A DNA stretch of 64,000 nucleotides, taken from Arthrobacter sp. ISL-95 (GTDB lineage Bacteria > Actinomycetota > Actinomycetes > Actinomycetales > Micrococcaceae). The DNA is taken from contig NZ_JAGGPR010000016.1 of assembly GCF_018613695.1 (NCBI RefSeq), positions 103,868 through 167,867 of the forward strand, written 5' to 3'. Both the position numbers and the translations under genes were made by a program. The notes under the pieces are model-generated. The model did not search any database and had not been told where the DNA came from. It saw only the letters and a program-made list of their open reading frames with translations. This document shows positions 62,443 through 64,000 of this stretch, piece after piece. Within the stretch, counting starts at the first letter, position 1; the number at the start of each line of letters is the position of its first letter.

Positions 62443-62961
62443 ATGCCGATCATCCCTGATGAAAAAGACTGGACCTGGGTGCTCTCGGAGCCCTGCCCCG
62501 AGTGCGGTTTCGACCCCGCCACGGTGACCCCTTCCACGGTGCCCGGCACCGTCCTGAACATGCTTCCCCGGTGGCGGGCCGTGCTGCGCAGGGAGGATGT
62601 GGCCACGCGTCCCAATGACCACACGTGGTCCAACCTTGAGTACGCATGCCACGTCCGCGACGTCTTCAGCCTGTTCGATCAGCGCCTGAACCTGATGCTC
62701 ACGGAGGATGACGCCCGGTTCGCCAACTGGGACCAGGACCAAGCGGCGATCGACGGCGAGTATGGTTCCGCTGATCCGAGAATGGTGGCCGACGAACTTG
62801 AAGCGGAGGGTAAGGAAATTGCCGAGTCTTTTGCCCGGGTCACCGAAGATGATTGGCAGCGCACCGGGACGCGAAGCAACGGATCCTCATTCACCGTGCT
62901 GACGTTCTCCCAGTACTTCCTCCACGATGTTGTTCACCATCTTCATGACGTGGACGGCTAG
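62443..62961 (+). CDS. DinB-family protein
   Basis: 172 residues. PCPECGFDPATVTPSTV at the start, HTWSNLEYACHVRDVFSLFD in the middle and YFLHDVVHHLHDVDG at the end give the His triad of the DinB/MDMPI four-helix fold. It is a mycothiol-dependent-maleylpyruvate-isomerase-like protein common in actinobacteria. Substrate unknown. Confidence 0.88.
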   Translation: MPIIPDEKDWTWVLSEPCPECGFDPATVTPSTVPGTVLNMLPRWRAVLRREDVATRPNDHTWSNLEYACHVRDVFSLFDQRLNLMLTEDDARFANWDQDQAAIDGEYGSADPRMVADELEAEGKEIAESFARVTEDDWQRTGTRSNGSSFTVLTFSQYFLHDVVHHLHDVDG

Positions 62962-62965
62962 GAAC

Positions 62966-63976
62966 TCAGAGCATTTTTTCCCACGTCATGCTGCGGTTCA
63001 CTGGCGTGTAGCCCATGCCAAGGTAGAGTTCCAGCGCGCCGGTGGGGTTGGCTGAGTCCACGTCCAGTGACGCCACCTCCATTCCGGCTGAGGCGTAGCG
63101 CTGCATCGCGTCGGCAAGCAGGGCTTGGGCTATGCCGCGGCCTCGATAGGCACGCCGCACGCCAATAAGCTCCGTGTAACCTTCCTTGAAACCGCGGTCT
63201 GCGGCAGAGTCGGGATCGAAGCTGGTCAGTTGGTACGCGGCTACCTCTCCTGTGGAGGAATCGATGACCACCGCGCTGAGATCATGCCGGGCAGTAGGTT
63301 CCTCGATGGTGAAACGCCAGGATTCTTCATCCCGTGGCTCGCTCCCCCAATGATCCCTAAACGCATCGTTGTGGGCCTGGCGCACGGGTTCAAAGAGCGA
63401 AGGGTCCAGCGTCCTGAGCTCAAGTCCTGCAATCAGTGGCGCCCGTGGCAGTTCGTGGGAAAGGGGCCGGTGCATTTCGTTGAACCAGCGCACAGCACCG
63501 TAGCCATGGCCCATCAGAAGTGTCGCCTGGTGCTCGTGCTGCTCCTCCGTCTGGATCCGGAGACGGGGTGGCGCAGTGGTGTGACCTGCCGCCTCATCGT
63601 CGTGGAACCGGTTGCGTACTTGTCCTTCCTGCCACACCAGGATTGCGGAGCCGATCCCCCGTTGCTGCCATTCCGGGTCAACACACGCCATTCCGGTGGC
63701 TTTGTCTCCGTCCGGGTTTTTGGCGATGCGTCCGTAGGCCCGGGCCACGCCGTCGGAGTCCAAACCCAGGAGTGTGCTTGTCTCCGCCGGGTTCTTGGTG
63801 GACTCCAGGACATGAACCAGATCGCCGCGCTTTTCGTACCAGACAGGATGTTCGACGGCGGCTGTGCGGGCGATCAGGCCTGCCCAGTTATCGAGGTCCG
63901 CCATGGTGGCTGGTCGCCAGCTCAGACCGGTGGCAACGGCATCAGGCAGGGCTTGGCTTGCGGATTCGAAAGGCAT
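62966..63976 (-). CDS. Tandem GNAT acetyltransferase
   Basis: 336 residues with two GNAT halves. The first has ACVDPEWQQRGIGSAILVWQ. The second has IGVRRAYRGRGIAQALLADA and ASLDVDSANPTGALELYLGM. Both acetyl-CoA loops (QRGIG and GRGIA) are intact. Two-domain GNATs of this kind resemble mycothiol synthase and antibiotic or small-molecule acetyltransferases. The substrate cannot be read from sequence. Confidence 0.88.
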   Translation of the reverse strand: MPFESASQALPDAVATGLSWRPATMADLDNWAGLIARTAAVEHPVWYEKRGDLVHVLESTKNPAETSTLLGLDSDGVARAYGRIAKNPDGDKATGMACVDPEWQQRGIGSAILVWQEGQVRNRFHDDEAAGHTTAPPRLRIQTEEQHEHQATLLMGHGYGAVRWFNEMHRPLSHELPRAPLIAGLELRTLDPSLFEPVRQAHNDAFRDHWGSEPRDEESWRFTIEEPTARHDLSAVVIDSSTGEVAAYQLTSFDPDSAADRGFKEGYTELIGVRRAYRGRGIAQALLADAMQRYASAGMEVASLDVDSANPTGALELYLGMGYTPVNRSMTWEKML

Positions 63977-64000
63977 GCCAACAGGCTACTGAGGAGTAGG

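Overview
The window is high-GC actinobacterial DNA, most likely from the Arthrobacter/Paenarthrobacter group (Micrococcaceae). This is inferred from the core gene order TrkA-TrkA-DUF3159-OB fold-DUF3710-dut-DUF3093-DUF4193-sepH-thymidine kinase-phosphodiesterase-DUF5998-GNAT/acyl-CoA synthetase-topoisomerase subunit A at 47.2-64 kb. About 47 kb, from base 1 to roughly 47.1 kb, is a siphovirus-type prophage whose left end lies outside the window and whose right end is a serine integrase. No strain name can be read from the sequence alone.

Prophage layout. (1) 1-3102: small leftward genes, mostly of unknown function and tightly coupled. (2) 3.1-3.9 kb: a control region with two tandem leftward promoters of identical design. 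Each has a TTGACA -35 box, a 17-bp spacer holding the word GCGCCTAAGCGCTTA, and a -10 box. A rightward HTH gene follows. (3) 4.2-6.3 kb: a lipoprotein gene, an HNH gene and two hairpin-dense non-coding stretches; the phage cos end may lie here. (4) 6.3-31.1 kb: the rightward late operon. It runs from a MazG-like protein, glutaredoxin, exonuclease and HNH genes through terminase, portal, MuF-like protein, scaffold, capsid, connectors, major tail protein, frameshifted tail chaperone and tape measure to the tail tip, a CHAP-like lysin candidate, a holin, an SGNH-esterase tail fibre and a LamG-like protein. (5) 31.1-31.65 kb: an antisense island of three tiny leftward genes. (6) 32.2-47.05 kb: the leftward replication, recombination and control arm. 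It holds a sigma-like factor, phosphoesterase, PD-(D/E)XK nuclease, dNMP kinase, an intein-containing Toprim primase with a separate zinc-finger ORF, RuvC-like resolvase, DnaB-like ATPase, OB-like protein, Cas4-like nuclease, ImmA-type protease and the serine integrase.

How it seems to work. Integration and excision depend on the serine integrase. Repression probably acts through the GCGCCTAAGCGCTTA word, which sits in the two leftward promoters and also inside leftward transcription units, always in the same orientation, like the stoperators of L5-type phages. The HTH protein at 3877 and the ImmA-like protease at 45144 are the natural regulator candidates. The late operon is punctuated by internal hairpin terminators before the capsid and major tail genes, which may set expression ratios.

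The most unusual observations are these. Two consecutive packaging-region genes (an HNH nuclease and the large terminase) have no ATG, GTG or TTG that could encode their conserved N-termini and appear to start at ATT behind good ribosome sites. An intein interrupts the Toprim motif directly after its EGE. The primase zinc-finger and Toprim parts lie in overlapping frames. Five HNH genes sit in one prophage. Two hairpin-rich non-coding segments flank the presumed genome end.
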